Of a stretch of 60,115 nt of DNA, positions 34,431-43,036 are shown piece after piece (the first letter of the stretch is position 1; every line of letters begins with the position of its first letter). The notes beneath the pieces are model-generated. The model was not told the DNA's origin and searched no databases. It saw only the letters and a program-made list of their open reading frames with translations. Both the position numbers and the translations under genes were made by a program. The DNA is from Bacteroidaceae bacterium. Lineage in GTDB: Bacteria; Bacteroidota; Bacteroidia; Bacteroidales; Bacteroidaceae. Location: positions 1-60,115 of the forward strand of contig JAFOCD010000156.1 of the NCBI GenBank assembly GCA_017381475.1, read 5' to 3'.

Positions 34431-37400
34431 ATGCTGAACAAAATCATAAAATTCTCTTTGAACAATAAACTGCTGGTAATGCTGGCGGTTGCGCTTGTTA
34501 CGGTCGGCGGCATCTACTCTACAAAGAAAATTGAGGTAGATGTGTTTCCTGACTTGACCATGCCTACGGTAGTGGTGCTTACCGATGCACACAATATGGC
34601 ACCCGAGGAGGTTGAACAACTTGTCACTTTTCCTATTGAGACTGCTGTAAACGGTGCTACGAATGTACGCCGTGTACGCTCTTCATCATCACAGGGCTTC
34701 TCGTTCGTGTGGATTGAATTTGATTGGGGGATGGATATATACCGTGCCCGTCAGATTATAAGCGAGAAAATTGGTCAGTTGTCGGGCCAGTTGCCAGATG
34801 GCATTGTTCCGGAACTGGCACCGCAATCGAGTGTGATGGGCGAGATCATGTTCGTTGGCATGCAGGCCGACAGTACATCTATGATGGAGTTGAGAACGCT
34901 TGCCGAGTGGATAATCAAGCCGGCAGTTCTCGCAACCGGCGGTGTTTCCAATGTGACGATCATTGGTGGCGATTACAAACAGTATCAGGTTCTTGCCGAT
35001 CCTGTAAGGATGGAGTTGTATGGTGTTACAATGGAGGAACTTGAGTCGGCGGCAACGGCTATGAATGTGAATGTCGGTGCCGGTGTGGTGCGTGACTATG
35101 GAAATGAATATAATTTGCGTGGTGTTGGGCGTACTACAAGTCTTGATGAGATGGGAAGCACTCTGGTGAAAATGAGTGGTGATATGGCTGTGCGCATTGC
35201 CGATGTTGCCGAAGTGGTCATCGCTCCGGCTGTAAAACAGGGATACGCGGCACAGAATGGTGAACCAGCTGTAATCCTGTCCATCTCAAAGCAACCAGGC
35301 GTGAATACGCTCGATGTGACACAGAATATTGAACGCAACCTTGAAGACATAAAGAAATCCCTACCGTCTGATGTCAAGGTAGATACAAAGATTTTCCGTC
35401 AGGCCGATTACATACAGTCATCGGTGAATAATGTGGGCCGGTCGCTCATAGAGGGTGCTGTATGTGTAATATTGGTGTTGTTGCTGTTCCTTACCAGTTT
35501 ACGTTCAACTGTAATTTCGTTGCTTGCAATACCGCTTTCCTTGCTTGGCACGGTCATAGTACTGTACCTTATTGGAATGGATATAAACACCATGACACTT
35601 GGCGGTATGTGTATTGCAATAGGTTCGCTAGTAGACGATGCCATCATTGATGTGGAGAATGTCTACAAGCGGTTAAGGGAGAATCATGCCTTGCCCAAGG
35701 AAGAGAGACGTTCGGCCGTGCGGGTTGTCTTTGAGGCATCGTCCGAAATCCGTGCATCAATCATACATGCTACACTCATTATCATGGTGACATTTGCGCC
35801 GCTCTTCTTCCTTAGTGGTCTAGAGGGACGCATGTTGATGCCACTAGGTCTATCCTATCTCATTGCGCTTGCGATGTCATTGATCGTTGCAATGACTGTA
35901 ACTCCTTTGCTGTGTAAGGTGATGCTTTCGGGTGATGACTATCTGACACGCAATGAGAAGAAAAGTTGGGTCGACCGTTGGCTGTTGAGCGGATATGACC
36001 GTGTGTTGAGGTGGGTGCTTAAACGCGGTAGATATGTAGTAGCAGTCGTTCTAATGCTTTTTGCAGGCTGCATGTTCCTGTTCACTCAAATGGGCCGCAG
36101 CTTCTTGCCCGAATTCAATGAAAGCGCCCTGACAATCTCGGCAGTATCGCGCCCCGGCATTTCGCTCGAGGAGAGTAATAAACTAGGTGCGGCAATAGAA
36201 AAAGAACTATTGCAGATACCCGAGGTAACAAGTACCGCGCGCCGTACCGGTCGTGGCGAGTTGGATGAGCACTCGCAGACATCAAACGGAGCCGAAATAG
36301 ATGTAAACTTTAAGCTCGGCGGCCGTGAAAAGGCCGATTTCGTAGCAGAAGTGCGCGAGCGACTTGCCAAGATTCCAGGTGTCGTTACATCGGTAGGCCA
36401 GCCACTTGAGCACCGTATAGACCACATGGTGTCGGGTACACAGGCTGATTTGGCAATAAAAATCTTTGGCCCCGATTTGAGCACACTTTTCCGCAAGGGT
36501 ACAGAAATAAAGGAGTTGTTGGCCGGTGCATTCCCCGAGGTCGTTGATGTGAATGTGGAGCAACAGGTTGAGATTCCACAGATACAGATCCGTGCCAACC
36601 GTGAAAGACTTGCCTACTTTGGAGTTACAATGAGTGAGTTCAATGACTTTATTGAGGCTTCTTTCCCAGGCAAGAAAGTAGGTGCGGTATATGAAAAGGA
36701 GCGCAGTTTTGATATAATTCTCCGTCTTAACAAGGACTATACAGAGACTGTTGATGGTGTCAAGTCGGCACTTATAGATACGCCAAACGGTAAAGTCGCA
36801 CTCGCCGATGTTGCGGATATTGTCTCTGTCGGTGGTCCCGGTAGCATAAGCCGTGAGAATGTGCAGCGCAAGGTAGTTGTTTCGGCAAATATTGCAAGCG
36901 GTGATGTTGCAGGTACTGTAGAGCGCGTGGAACAATATCTTGACAAAGAATTGCATCTTGACGAGGGTTATCGCCTTGAGTATGGTGGCCAGTTCGAGAG
37001 CGCTGAGTCTGCATCGCGCACCCTTTGGCTCACAACCATAATGGCAATACTTGTGGTGTTCGTTCTGCTGTATACCGAGTTCAAGAGTCTGCTCCTCTCA
37101 ACCGTAGTGCTGCTTAATCTGCCGTTGGCTCTTATAGGTGGTATTCTGGCAACCTATTTCACTTCGGAGGTAATGAGTATCCCTGCAATAATTGGACTTA
37201 TTACTCTCTTTGGTATTGCAACCCGCAACGGCATCCTGCTTGTTTCGCGCTATCAGCATTTGAGAGCAGAGGGACTTGAACTAGACGATGTAATAAGGAT
37301 AGGTTCGGCCGACCGTCTGACCCCAATTCTCATGACAGCCTTCACTTCGGCTCTTGCACTTGTTCCAATGATTATCAACGGCTCGGCATCGGGTAACGAG

Positions 37401-37514
37401 ATTCAGAACCCAATGGCAATTGTAGTGCTTGGCGGTCTGCTTTCGTCAACCTTGCTGAATATTTTTGTTGTGCCGGCGGTGTATCGTTGGGTTGTGCGCA
37501 AAGGTTGGGTCTAA
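34431..37514 (+). CDS. RND heavy-metal/multidrug efflux pump, CzcA/CusA-like
   Basis: An inner-membrane proton-driven antiporter of 1027 aa with the RND plan: 12 membrane helices and two large periplasmic loops. The N-terminus (FSLNNKLLVMLAVALVTVGG), the VDVFPDLTMPTVVV segment, the fourth-helix acidic motif GSLVDDAIIDVENV needed for proton relay, and GIATRNGILLVSRYQHL near the end are typical. The acidic motif resembles CzcA/CusA relatives more than AcrB. With the His-rich adaptor upstream, metal export is the best inference. No TolC-type outer-membrane gene is adjacent, so the channel must be encoded elsewhere. A terminator follows. Confidence 0.93.
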   Translation: MLNKIIKFSLNNKLLVMLAVALVTVGGIYSTKKIEVDVFPDLTMPTVVVLTDAHNMAPEEVEQLVTFPIETAVNGATNVRRVRSSSSQGFSFVWIEFDWGMDIYRARQIISEKIGQLSGQLPDGIVPELAPQSSVMGEIMFVGMQADSTSMMELRTLAEWIIKPAVLATGGVSNVTIIGGDYKQYQVLADPVRMELYGVTMEELESAATAMNVNVGAGVVRDYGNEYNLRGVGRTTSLDEMGSTLVKMSGDMAVRIADVAEVVIAPAVKQGYAAQNGEPAVILSISKQPGVNTLDVTQNIERNLEDIKKSLPSDVKVDTKIFRQADYIQSSVNNVGRSLIEGAVCVILVLLLFLTSLRSTVISLLAIPLSLLGTVIVLYLIGMDINTMTLGGMCIAIGSLVDDAIIDVENVYKRLRENHALPKEERRSAVRVVFEASSEIRASIIHATLIIMVTFAPLFFLSGLEGRMLMPLGLSYLIALAMSLIVAMTVTPLLCKVMLSGDDYLTRNEKKSWVDRWLLSGYDRVLRWVLKRGRYVVAVVLMLFAGCMFLFTQMGRSFLPEFNESALTISAVSRPGISLEESNKLGAAIEKELLQIPEVTSTARRTGRGELDEHSQTSNGAEIDVNFKLGGREKADFVAEVRERLAKIPGVVTSVGQPLEHRIDHMVSGTQADLAIKIFGPDLSTLFRKGTEIKELLAGAFPEVVDVNVEQQVEIPQIQIRANRERLAYFGVTMSEFNDFIEASFPGKKVGAVYEKERSFDIILRLNKDYTETVDGVKSALIDTPNGKVALADVADIVSVGGPGSISRENVQRKVVVSANIASGDVAGTVERVEQYLDKELHLDEGYRLEYGGQFESAESASRTLWLTTIMAILVVFVLLYTEFKSLLLSTVVLLNLPLALIGGILATYFTSEVMSIPAIIGLITLFGIATRNGILLVSRYQHLRAEGLELDDVIRIGSADRLTPILMTAFTSALALVPMIINGSASGNEIQNPMAIVVLGGLLSSTLLNIFVVPAVYRWVVRKGWV

Positions 37515-37538
37515 TAAAAATCAACCTCATGACAATAT

Positions 37539-37585
37539 AGTGGGCGGCCCATGTTCTTTTGGGTCGCCCACATTGTTTGTTTTTT
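37539..37585 (+). terminator. Terminator of the exporter-efflux operon
   Basis: AGTGGGCGGCCC pairs with GGGTCGCCCAC across a loop of about 10 nt (one G-T pair), followed by a T-rich run (ATTGTTTGTTTTTTC). It lies about 25 bp after the RND stop codon. Confidence 0.75.
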
Positions 37586-37637
37586 CTTTTCGTTCTCTAA
37601 ATAGACGTGTCTGTTTAATTCTTTTCTATTCTACATC

Positions 37638-37803
37638 AGGTTCTACACGCACCTATTCCATCACTGATGTAACCGGCAGTTATGCAGGTGGCTCAACAAT
37701 CTCATCTACCGAGGATTCCTATGCTGCAGCCGGTATAAAGTGCGACAACAATTTCACGCTCTCAGGCGGTTCGTCAAAGAGTTTTACACCACAAACAAGA
37801 TAA
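37638..37803 (+). pseudogene. Short coding-like remnant (beta-helix-type C-terminus?)
   Basis: The region 37515-37879 has no intact gene. From about 37638 an open frame encodes some 55 residues with good secreted-protein composition (TYSITDVTGSYAGGSTISST, then GIKCDNNFTLSGG), ending in a normal stop at 37803. No plausible start or signal peptide precedes it; the frame runs back into the RND gene in another register. The GIKCDxNFTLSGG pattern resembles a turn of repeat-rich carbohydrate-binding (DUF4353-like) proteins. It may be the 3' end of a decayed or deleted gene. The remainder of the interval is the two terminators. Confidence 0.35.
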
Positions 37804-37817
37804 ATGTCATTTACTAT

Positions 37818-37853
37818 ATACAAACAAAGCGATGTACATCGCTTTGTTTGTAT
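37818..37853. terminator. Terminator of nadK
   Basis: A perfect 36-bp palindrome (ATACAAACAAAGCGATG and its complement around TA) with a T-rich arm in both directions. It lies 26 bp after the nadK stop on the minus strand and 14 bp after the remnant frame on the plus strand. Confidence 0.8.
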
Positions 37854-37879
37854 TGTGTTTTAGGTCCAAATATTCCGGT

Positions 37880-38752
37880 TTAGTCTCTTATGTCGGCCCC
37901 CCACATGAGCTTCTCTTGCAGGTTGTGTATGAACGAGTGTTCGCGGCGGCGGATGATGAGCTGTCTGTAGCTTGCTTTCTTTATTGTGACAATGGTGCTC
38001 TCGTCGCAACTCTCGTTGCGCCCGTCAATGGCAATCAGGTAGTTGCCGCTGCGGCTGTTAACGCTGATTTCAATAGTTGTGTTGTCGCCAACGATCAAGG
38101 GTCTTGCGCTGAGGCTATGTGGTGCGATAGGTGTCAATGTGAGCACGCTGGCGTCGGGGGCGATGATTGGACCGCCTACGCTCAGTGAATATCCTGTCGA
38201 GCCCGAGGGGGTAGCAACAATGAGGCCGTCGGCCTGGTATGTGATGGTGTCGCAACCATTTAGGGTGGCCTTGAGGGTAATCATAGAAGAACTGTCGTGC
38301 TTCATAATCGCAATCTCGTTGAGTGCAAACGGGTAACTTTTAAGTTCTGTTCCGTTTGTGCTTGCTTCAATGAGGGTGTGTCGCTCAATGTCGTACTCTC
38401 CGTCATGTATGCATCCAATGACGCTGTCTATGTTTTCATTTGATGCAGTTGTGAGGAAACCCAGACGGCCTGCGTTTATGCCAAACACTGGGATCTGCTT
38501 CTTGCCAACGCGGCTTGCGGTGCGCAGCAATGTACCGTCGCCACCAAAGCTCATGGCAATGTCGGCAGTGAAGTTGTCGTCAGTGATGAGTTCCTGGGGT
38601 GTGGGTTTTGCAATTCCCTCTTCGCACAGGAAGTCATAGAAAGGCTTGTCAATCGCGTAGCTGTCGCCACGTTTTGCTATGGCCTCGAAAAGTTCTCCAA
38701 TGCTCTCCGACTTCTTTGTCTGGTGCTTGTTCCCAAATATTGCAAACTTCAT
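37880..38752 (-). CDS. nadK: NAD kinase
   Basis: NadK phosphorylates NAD to NADP using ATP or polyphosphate. The 290-aa product starts MKFAIFGNKHQ, has the GGDGTLLR motif (Asp is the catalytic base) and NEIAI in the NAD-binding site, followed by the glycine-rich ATPSGSTGYSLSVGGPI segment. Length is standard. An in-frame ATG nine codons upstream (38779) is possible, but 38752 matches the usual family N-terminus. It is divergent from pdxJ; the 137 bp between them hold the promoters, including CAAAATTA (minus-strand TAATTTTG, 38789-38782). Confidence 0.96.
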   Translation of the reverse strand: MKFAIFGNKHQTKKSESIGELFEAIAKRGDSYAIDKPFYDFLCEEGIAKPTPQELITDDNFTADIAMSFGGDGTLLRTASRVGKKQIPVFGINAGRLGFLTTASNENIDSVIGCIHDGEYDIERHTLIEASTNGTELKSYPFALNEIAIMKHDSSSMITLKATLNGCDTITYQADGLIVATPSGSTGYSLSVGGPIIAPDASVLTLTPIAPHSLSARPLIVGDNTTIEISVNSRSGNYLIAIDGRNESCDESTIVTIKKASYRQLIIRRREHSFIHNLQEKLMWGADIRD

Positions 38753-38823
38753 AAAATTAAACAGCTTCTTTGTTTTCAATACAAAATTAAGACATTTTGT
38801 AATATAATTATTTTTATTTGTGC

Positions 38824-38831
38824 TATTTTTG
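38824..38831 (+). promoter_or_regulatory. Candidate -7 box for the pdxJ-recG operon
   Basis: TATTTTTG fits TAnnTTTG. TTTG at 38796-38799 is a possible -33 element at a long 24-bp spacing. The pdxJ ATG is 58 bp downstream. Confidence 0.45.
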
Positions 38832-38889
38832 CAATATAAATGCGAAAATGTCCCCAGAAGTGGGGCGTTTTGATTATAATCATGTGAAT

Positions 38890-39609
38890 ATGAGGACTAA
38901 ACTTAGTGTAAACATCAATAAAGTCGCAACAATCAGAAATGCCCGTGGTGGCAACAATCCCGATATCATAAAGGTGGCGAAGGATTGTGAGGTCTACGGT
39001 GCAGATGGTATAACTGTGCACCCTCGCCCTGATGAGAGACATATCCGCCGTGCCGATGTCCCAGCCTTGCAGGCAGTGTTGCGTACCGAATTCAATATCG
39101 AGGGTTATCCTTCAAGGGATTTCCTTGACCTTGTTCTTCGTGTCCGTCCTTCGCAGGTGACACTTGTCCCCGACAAGCCGGAACAGCTTACATCCAACAG
39201 CGGCTGGGATACCGAGAAGGAGCAACTTTTTCTTCGTGATGTGCTCAATGAGTTGAGAGATGCCGGAATACGTAGCTCCATCTTCATTGATGCCGATGTG
39301 CGCATGGCAGAGTTTGCTGCCGAGGCCGGTGCCGACAGAGTAGAACTCTATACCGGCCCTTATGCCCATGGATATGCAACCGATCGTGATGCAGCCATTG
39401 CTCCGTTCCTTGAAACGGCAAAGCGTGTAAGACAGTTGGGTATTGGACTGAATGCCGGTCATGACCTTAGTCTCGAGAATCTCAAGTTCTTTACCGATGT
39501 GATTCCATGGGTCGACGAGGTGTCGATTGGTCACGCACTCATTTGCGATGCACTTTATATGGGACTTGAATCAACTATTGCCGCTTACAAGGATTGTCTG
39601 ATAAAATAA
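38890..39609 (+). CDS. pdxJ: Pyridoxine 5'-phosphate synthase PdxJ
   Basis: PdxJ condenses 1-deoxyxylulose 5-phosphate with 3-amino-2-oxopropyl phosphate to give pyridoxine 5'-phosphate, the last ring-forming step of DXP-dependent vitamin B6 synthesis. The 239-aa TIM-barrel protein begins MRTKLSVNINKVATIRNARG, the family start, and contains DGITVHPRPDERHIR, the catalytic Glu region EGYPS, and GLNAGHDLSLENL. A longer frame to 38818 is rejected because the first codons overlap the promoter. It starts a seven-gene plus-strand operon with exbB 18 bp downstream. Confidence 0.97.
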   Translation: MRTKLSVNINKVATIRNARGGNNPDIIKVAKDCEVYGADGITVHPRPDERHIRRADVPALQAVLRTEFNIEGYPSRDFLDLVLRVRPSQVTLVPDKPEQLTSNSGWDTEKEQLFLRDVLNELRDAGIRSSIFIDADVRMAEFAAEAGADRVELYTGPYAHGYATDRDAAIAPFLETAKRVRQLGIGLNAGHDLSLENLKFFTDVIPWVDEVSIGHALICDALYMGLESTIAAYKDCLIK

Positions 39610-39627
39610 TTAAAACATAAAATAAGA

Positions 39628-40491
39628 ATGAATACCGAAACAATTACTACTGTTGGCGATTCGTTGGCAAACGAATTCACACAAGTTACGGGAACAGCTC
39701 AGGAGAGCCTTAATGTACTAGACTTGGCAATGAAAGGCGGTTGGATTATGATAATCCTTGCCATATTGTCTATTATTGGTGTGTATATATTTATCGAGCG
39801 TTTCATGGCGCTACGTAAAGCCGCCCGTAAGAACCCCTCTTTGCTGGCGCGTCTGCATGACAACATAAAGGATAAGGATTTTAAGTCTGCAATCAATTAT
39901 TGCAATAGACTTAACACTCCTGTATCGCGCATACTGGCAAAGGGCGTAAAGGATTATCGTCTGGACAATGCTTCAATCCGCCAGGCACTTGACAACAGTG
40001 CCGGCCTTGAGATTGCCGCATTGGAGAAGGGATTGCCTGTGTTGTCTACTATTTCGGCAGTTGCTCCTATGCTAGGTTTCTTGGGAACAGTCACCGGTAT
40101 GGTTCAGGCGTTCTGGAATATGTCACAGGCGGGCGACAACATTGAGGTGGCTTCTTTGTCGGGAGGTATATATGAGGCTATGGTGACAACTGTAGGTGGT
40201 CTAATTGTAGGTATCGTTGCGATCTTTGCTTACAATTATCTGGTTTCTAAGGTTGACAAGTTGCAAAACTCTATGGAGGCAGACATGATATCTTTCCTTG
40301 AGATTGTAGTTGAAACAAAGGAAGAGGCGGCTTTGAATGAGCAGCAGGCTGTGCGTGTAACACCCGTAACACCTGTAGCGCCTGTTGTTGTAGAGGCGGC
40401 TCCTGTTGCGGTTGCAACAACTCCTGTCGCGGTTGCAGAGGAGGTTGAGAAGCAGGAGTCTTCTGTGGTTTTCAATTCTCCCGAAATTTAA
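39628..40491 (+). CDS. exbB: ExbB/TolQ/MotA-family proton channel protein
   Basis: An inner-membrane channel subunit that, with ExbD, uses the proton gradient to drive TonB. The 287-aa protein has membrane segments at about residues 37-58, 140-160 and 187-207 (VTTVGGLIVGIVAIFAYNYL), including the conserved APMLGFLGTVTGMVQAF segment. It ends with a low-complexity Val/Pro/Ala-rich extension of about 45 residues not found in E. coli ExbB. Placement before exbD and tonB supports ExbB rather than TolQ. Confidence 0.93.
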   Translation: MNTETITTVGDSLANEFTQVTGTAQESLNVLDLAMKGGWIMIILAILSIIGVYIFIERFMALRKAARKNPSLLARLHDNIKDKDFKSAINYCNRLNTPVSRILAKGVKDYRLDNASIRQALDNSAGLEIAALEKGLPVLSTISAVAPMLGFLGTVTGMVQAFWNMSQAGDNIEVASLSGGIYEAMVTTVGGLIVGIVAIFAYNYLVSKVDKLQNSMEADMISFLEIVVETKEEAALNEQQAVRVTPVTPVAPVVVEAAPVAVATTPVAVAEEVEKQESSVVFNSPEI

Positions 40492-40512
40492 ACCGCTAAC
40501 TTAAGAAATGCT

Positions 40513-40926
40513 ATGATAAAGCGAAGAACCAAGACCATAGGCATTTTTTCAATGTCATCAATGACGGATATCATTTTCCTGTTGTTGATATTCTTCATGC
40601 TTACATCCACCATTGTGGTGCCTAATGCCATAAAGGTGAACTTGCCACAGGGCAAGGAGAGAGCGCACACACAGCCAATGGCCCGCATAACAATAGATAA
40701 AGACCTTACATACTATGCTCAATGGGGCAAGGAGAAGGCAATGCGGATTGAAGATACTCAGGTGGCTGCTTTCCTTGCCGAGTGTAGCGCGAAGGATTCA
40801 GAAATGTTTGTTGCACTTTATGCCGATGAGGATATCCCTTATAGCGAGGTTGTCAAGGTGCTGAATATTGCTAACGAGAACAAATACAAGATGGTGTTGG
40901 CAACACGCCGTCCCGGCAGCAAGTGA
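40513..40926 (+). CDS. exbD: ExbD/TolR-family protein
   Basis: The 137-aa partner of ExbB, with one N-terminal membrane helix (about residues 18-38) that contains the essential proton-translocating Asp in MSSMTDIIFLLLIFFML, and a periplasmic domain ending in AYADEDIPYSEVVKVLNIAN-type sequence typical of the family. Length is standard. Its stop overlaps the tonB start (TGATG), and it follows exbB by 21 bp, so all three are likely made in fixed ratio. Confidence 0.94.
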   Translation: MIKRRTKTIGIFSMSSMTDIIFLLLIFFMLTSTIVVPNAIKVNLPQGKERAHTQPMARITIDKDLTYYAQWGKEKAMRIEDTQVAAFLAECSAKDSEMFVALYADEDIPYSEVVKVLNIANENKYKMVLATRRPGSK

Positions 40927-41774
40927 TGAAGAGATTTTCAGATGAGAAAATAATAGGTATTGTCGGTACAGTGCTTGCGCATGCTGCGCTGGGTTTGCTG
41001 TTGTATTTTCTGGTGTTGGACACCCCGCCAACTCCCCCTGAAAAGGGTGTTGAGGTGATGATGGGTGTCGATATTGAGGATGGAACGGTTGACCAGCCTG
41101 TCGCTGCCCCAAAACCGGTGGTGAATACAACACCTCCACCAGCCCGTCCGGTTGCTCAAGCCCCTGAAGAGCCTGTCCTGACACAGGATATTGAAGAGAG
41201 CGTTGCGTTGCCAACAGAAGAACCTAAGAAGAAACCTAAAAAGGAGAAGCCTAAGGAAACTGAAAAACCCAAAAAACCGGAGAAGACTGCTGAGCAGATT
41301 CAAAAGGAGAAGGAGGAGGCTGAACGCAAGGAGCGTGAGCGCATTGAGAAGGAGACTCGTAAGAATGTCGAGAATTCAATTGCCAATGCCTTTAACAAGG
41401 GAAGCAAAATGGACAAGGTTCAAGGTGCCGAAAATAAAGAGGCTTCAACCGGTTCGCCCGACGGCAACTCAAATGCCGGACAAAAGAGTGGAGTTGGAAT
41501 TGGATTTGATCTTGAAGGCCGCCAGCCTGGTCGTGATGGTATTATTATTCCTAAAGAGAAATTGCAGGCTGAGGGTCGTGTGGTTGTGGATATAACTGTT
41601 AATCCGGCCGGCAAAGTGATAGTTGCAAGTATAAATCTCCAAAAGACAAATACTACCGACTTGAAATTGCGTGAGGCTGCTTTGAAGGCTGCTCGAAGCA
41701 CGACTTTCAATAGTATTGATGGCCCTAATAACCAACATGGTACAATTACCTATAACTTTAAATTGACAAAATAG
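40926..41774 (+). CDS. tonB: Energy transducer TonB
   Basis: TonB spans the periplasm to power outer-membrane receptors such as SusC-type transporters. The 282-aa product has an N-terminal membrane anchor (IIGIVGTVLAHAALGLLLYF), a proline-rich segment, a long Lys/Glu/Arg-rich region predicted as an extended or helical spacer (about 95-150) and the C-terminal TonB domain (GRVVVDITVNPAGKVIVASI to ITYNFKLTK). GTG at 40923 is an in-frame alternative; ATG at 40926, overlapping the exbD stop, is preferred. Bacteroidetes have several TonB proteins, so this one is not assigned to a particular receptor. Confidence 0.93.
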   Translation: MKRFSDEKIIGIVGTVLAHAALGLLLYFLVLDTPPTPPEKGVEVMMGVDIEDGTVDQPVAAPKPVVNTTPPPARPVAQAPEEPVLTQDIEESVALPTEEPKKKPKKEKPKETEKPKKPEKTAEQIQKEKEEAERKERERIEKETRKNVENSIANAFNKGSKMDKVQGAENKEASTGSPDGNSNAGQKSGVGIGFDLEGRQPGRDGIIIPKEKLQAEGRVVVDITVNPAGKVIVASINLQKTNTTDLKLREAALKAARSTTFNSIDGPNNQHGTITYNFKLTK

Positions 41775-41775
41775 T

Positions 41776-42321
41776 ATGAATAAAGTATATGTTTTCCTTG
41801 CCGATGGTTTTGAGACCGTTGAGGCTTTGGCTCCCGTTGATGTAATGCGCCGTGCAGGATTGCAGGTGGTAACTGTGTCAATCATGGGACGCAAGGAGGT
41901 TGTGTCGGCACAGAATGTGACAGTCCAGGCTGACGAACTTTATGAGGCCCTTGCCTTTGGCGATGCCGATGCACTAGTGTTGCCAGGTGGCGGTGTAGGA
42001 ACCGACAATCTCTCGGCTCACGAGCCATTGCGCGCATTGTTGGTTGATGCATGCTCGCACGGAACATTGGTTGCTGCAATATGCGCTGCTCCAATGGTCT
42101 TTGGACGCATTGGAATTCTCAATGGAAAGAAGGCTACTTGCTATCCAGGTTGCGAGGGTGACCTGTTTGATGCGGAATATACAGCTGCGGCGGTTGAAAA
42201 GGACGGCAATATTATTACAGCTTGCGGCCCCGGTGCCTCATTTGATTTTGGCTTTGCTATTGTCGAGCAGTTCTGCGGTGCGCAGGTTGTTGATACATTG
42301 CGTTCTCAAATGCAGTTTTGA
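41776..42321 (+). CDS. DJ-1/PfpI family protein (glyoxalase/chaperone type)
   Basis: A 181-aa class-I glutamine amidotransferase-like fold of the DJ-1/YajL subfamily. The conserved nucleophile sits in AAICAAPMVFG (Cys103), with the conserved acidic residue in GFETVEA (Glu16) and LVLPGGGVGTDNL. Proposed roles in the family are protein or nucleotide deglycation, glyoxalase III and oxidative-stress sensing; which applies here cannot be told. It starts one base after the tonB stop and 16 bp before ispD's leader, in the same operon. Confidence 0.92.
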   Translation: MNKVYVFLADGFETVEALAPVDVMRRAGLQVVTVSIMGRKEVVSAQNVTVQADELYEALAFGDADALVLPGGGVGTDNLSAHEPLRALLVDACSHGTLVAAICAAPMVFGRIGILNGKKATCYPGCEGDLFDAEYTAAAVEKDGNIITACGPGASFDFGFAIVEQFCGAQVVDTLRSQMQF

Positions 42322-42337
42322 TTAAGAAAAGGATTTT

Positions 42338-43036
42338 ATGAAAAGATATCTTATAGTAGTTGCAGGTGGCAAGGGTACCCGCATGGGTGGCGAAATGCCC
42401 AAGCAGTTCCAGTTGCTCTCTGGCAAGCCGTTGGTAATGGTTACATTGGAACATCTGAATGCCATTGATCCCACTATGCAACTTATTCTGGTGCTTCCGG
42501 CACAGCATATTGAACTTTGGAAAGAACTCTGCAAGGAATACTCCTTTGCGGTACCTTTGATTTTGGCGCAGGGTGGTTCCACACGATTCCATTCGGTACA
42601 GAATGGCTTGGCGCAGGTAGATGACATTGATGATGCTCTCGTTGGTGTGCACGATGGCGTGCGTCCGTTTGTGTCGCCTAAGGTACTTGATGATTGCTTC
42701 TCGCAGGCTTGGGTGCATGGTTCAGCAATTCCAATGATTGATGTGCAGGACAGTCTGCGCCACATTGTTGGTTGTAATGGCGTGACCGAGGTGGTTCCAC
42801 GCGACAGGTATCGTCTTGTGCAGACACCGCAGGTGTTCAAACTTTCGTTGTTGCGCCGTGCCTACGAACAGCGATTTGTTGAAAGTTTTACCGATGATGC
42901 TTCGGTTGTAGAGGCTCTTGGCGAAACCGTGACCGGCGTCGATGGTAACCGCGAGAATATAAAGATTACAACTCCATTTGATATGCTTGTTGCCAAGACA
43001 TTGATGGAATGCTGGATATCACAACAAGGGATATAA
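42338..43036 (+). CDS. ispD: 2-C-methyl-D-erythritol 4-phosphate cytidylyltransferase IspD
   Basis: IspD transfers CMP from CTP to MEP in the non-mevalonate isoprenoid pathway. The 232-aa protein starts with VVAGGKGTRMGGEMPKQF, the nucleotide-binding loop of the family, and contains VGVHDGVRPFVSP and VQTPQVFKLSLL, both characteristic. With dxr also in this window, the organism uses the MEP pathway. Its last 28 bp overlap the start of recG in another frame, an unusually long overlap. Confidence 0.96.
   Translation: MKRYLIVVAGGKGTRMGGEMPKQFQLLSGKPLVMVTLEHLNAIDPTMQLILVLPAQHIELWKELCKEYSFAVPLILAQGGSTRFHSVQNGLAQVDDIDDALVGVHDGVRPFVSPKVLDDCFSQAWVHGSAIPMIDVQDSLRHIVGCNGVTEVVPRDRYRLVQTPQVFKLSLLRRAYEQRFVESFTDDASVVEALGETVTGVDGNRENIKITTPFDMLVAKTLMECWISQQGI

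Noticed and set aside
32841..37514. A defence or toxin system around the LOG-kinase-efflux genes
   Set aside because: All five genes belong to ordinary metabolic or transport families, with no nuclease, effector or regulator pair.
37465..37637. Start of the open frame ending at 37803, inside the RND gene
   Set aside because: The first part is out of frame with the pump and crosses a terminator hairpin, so only the distal part looks coding.
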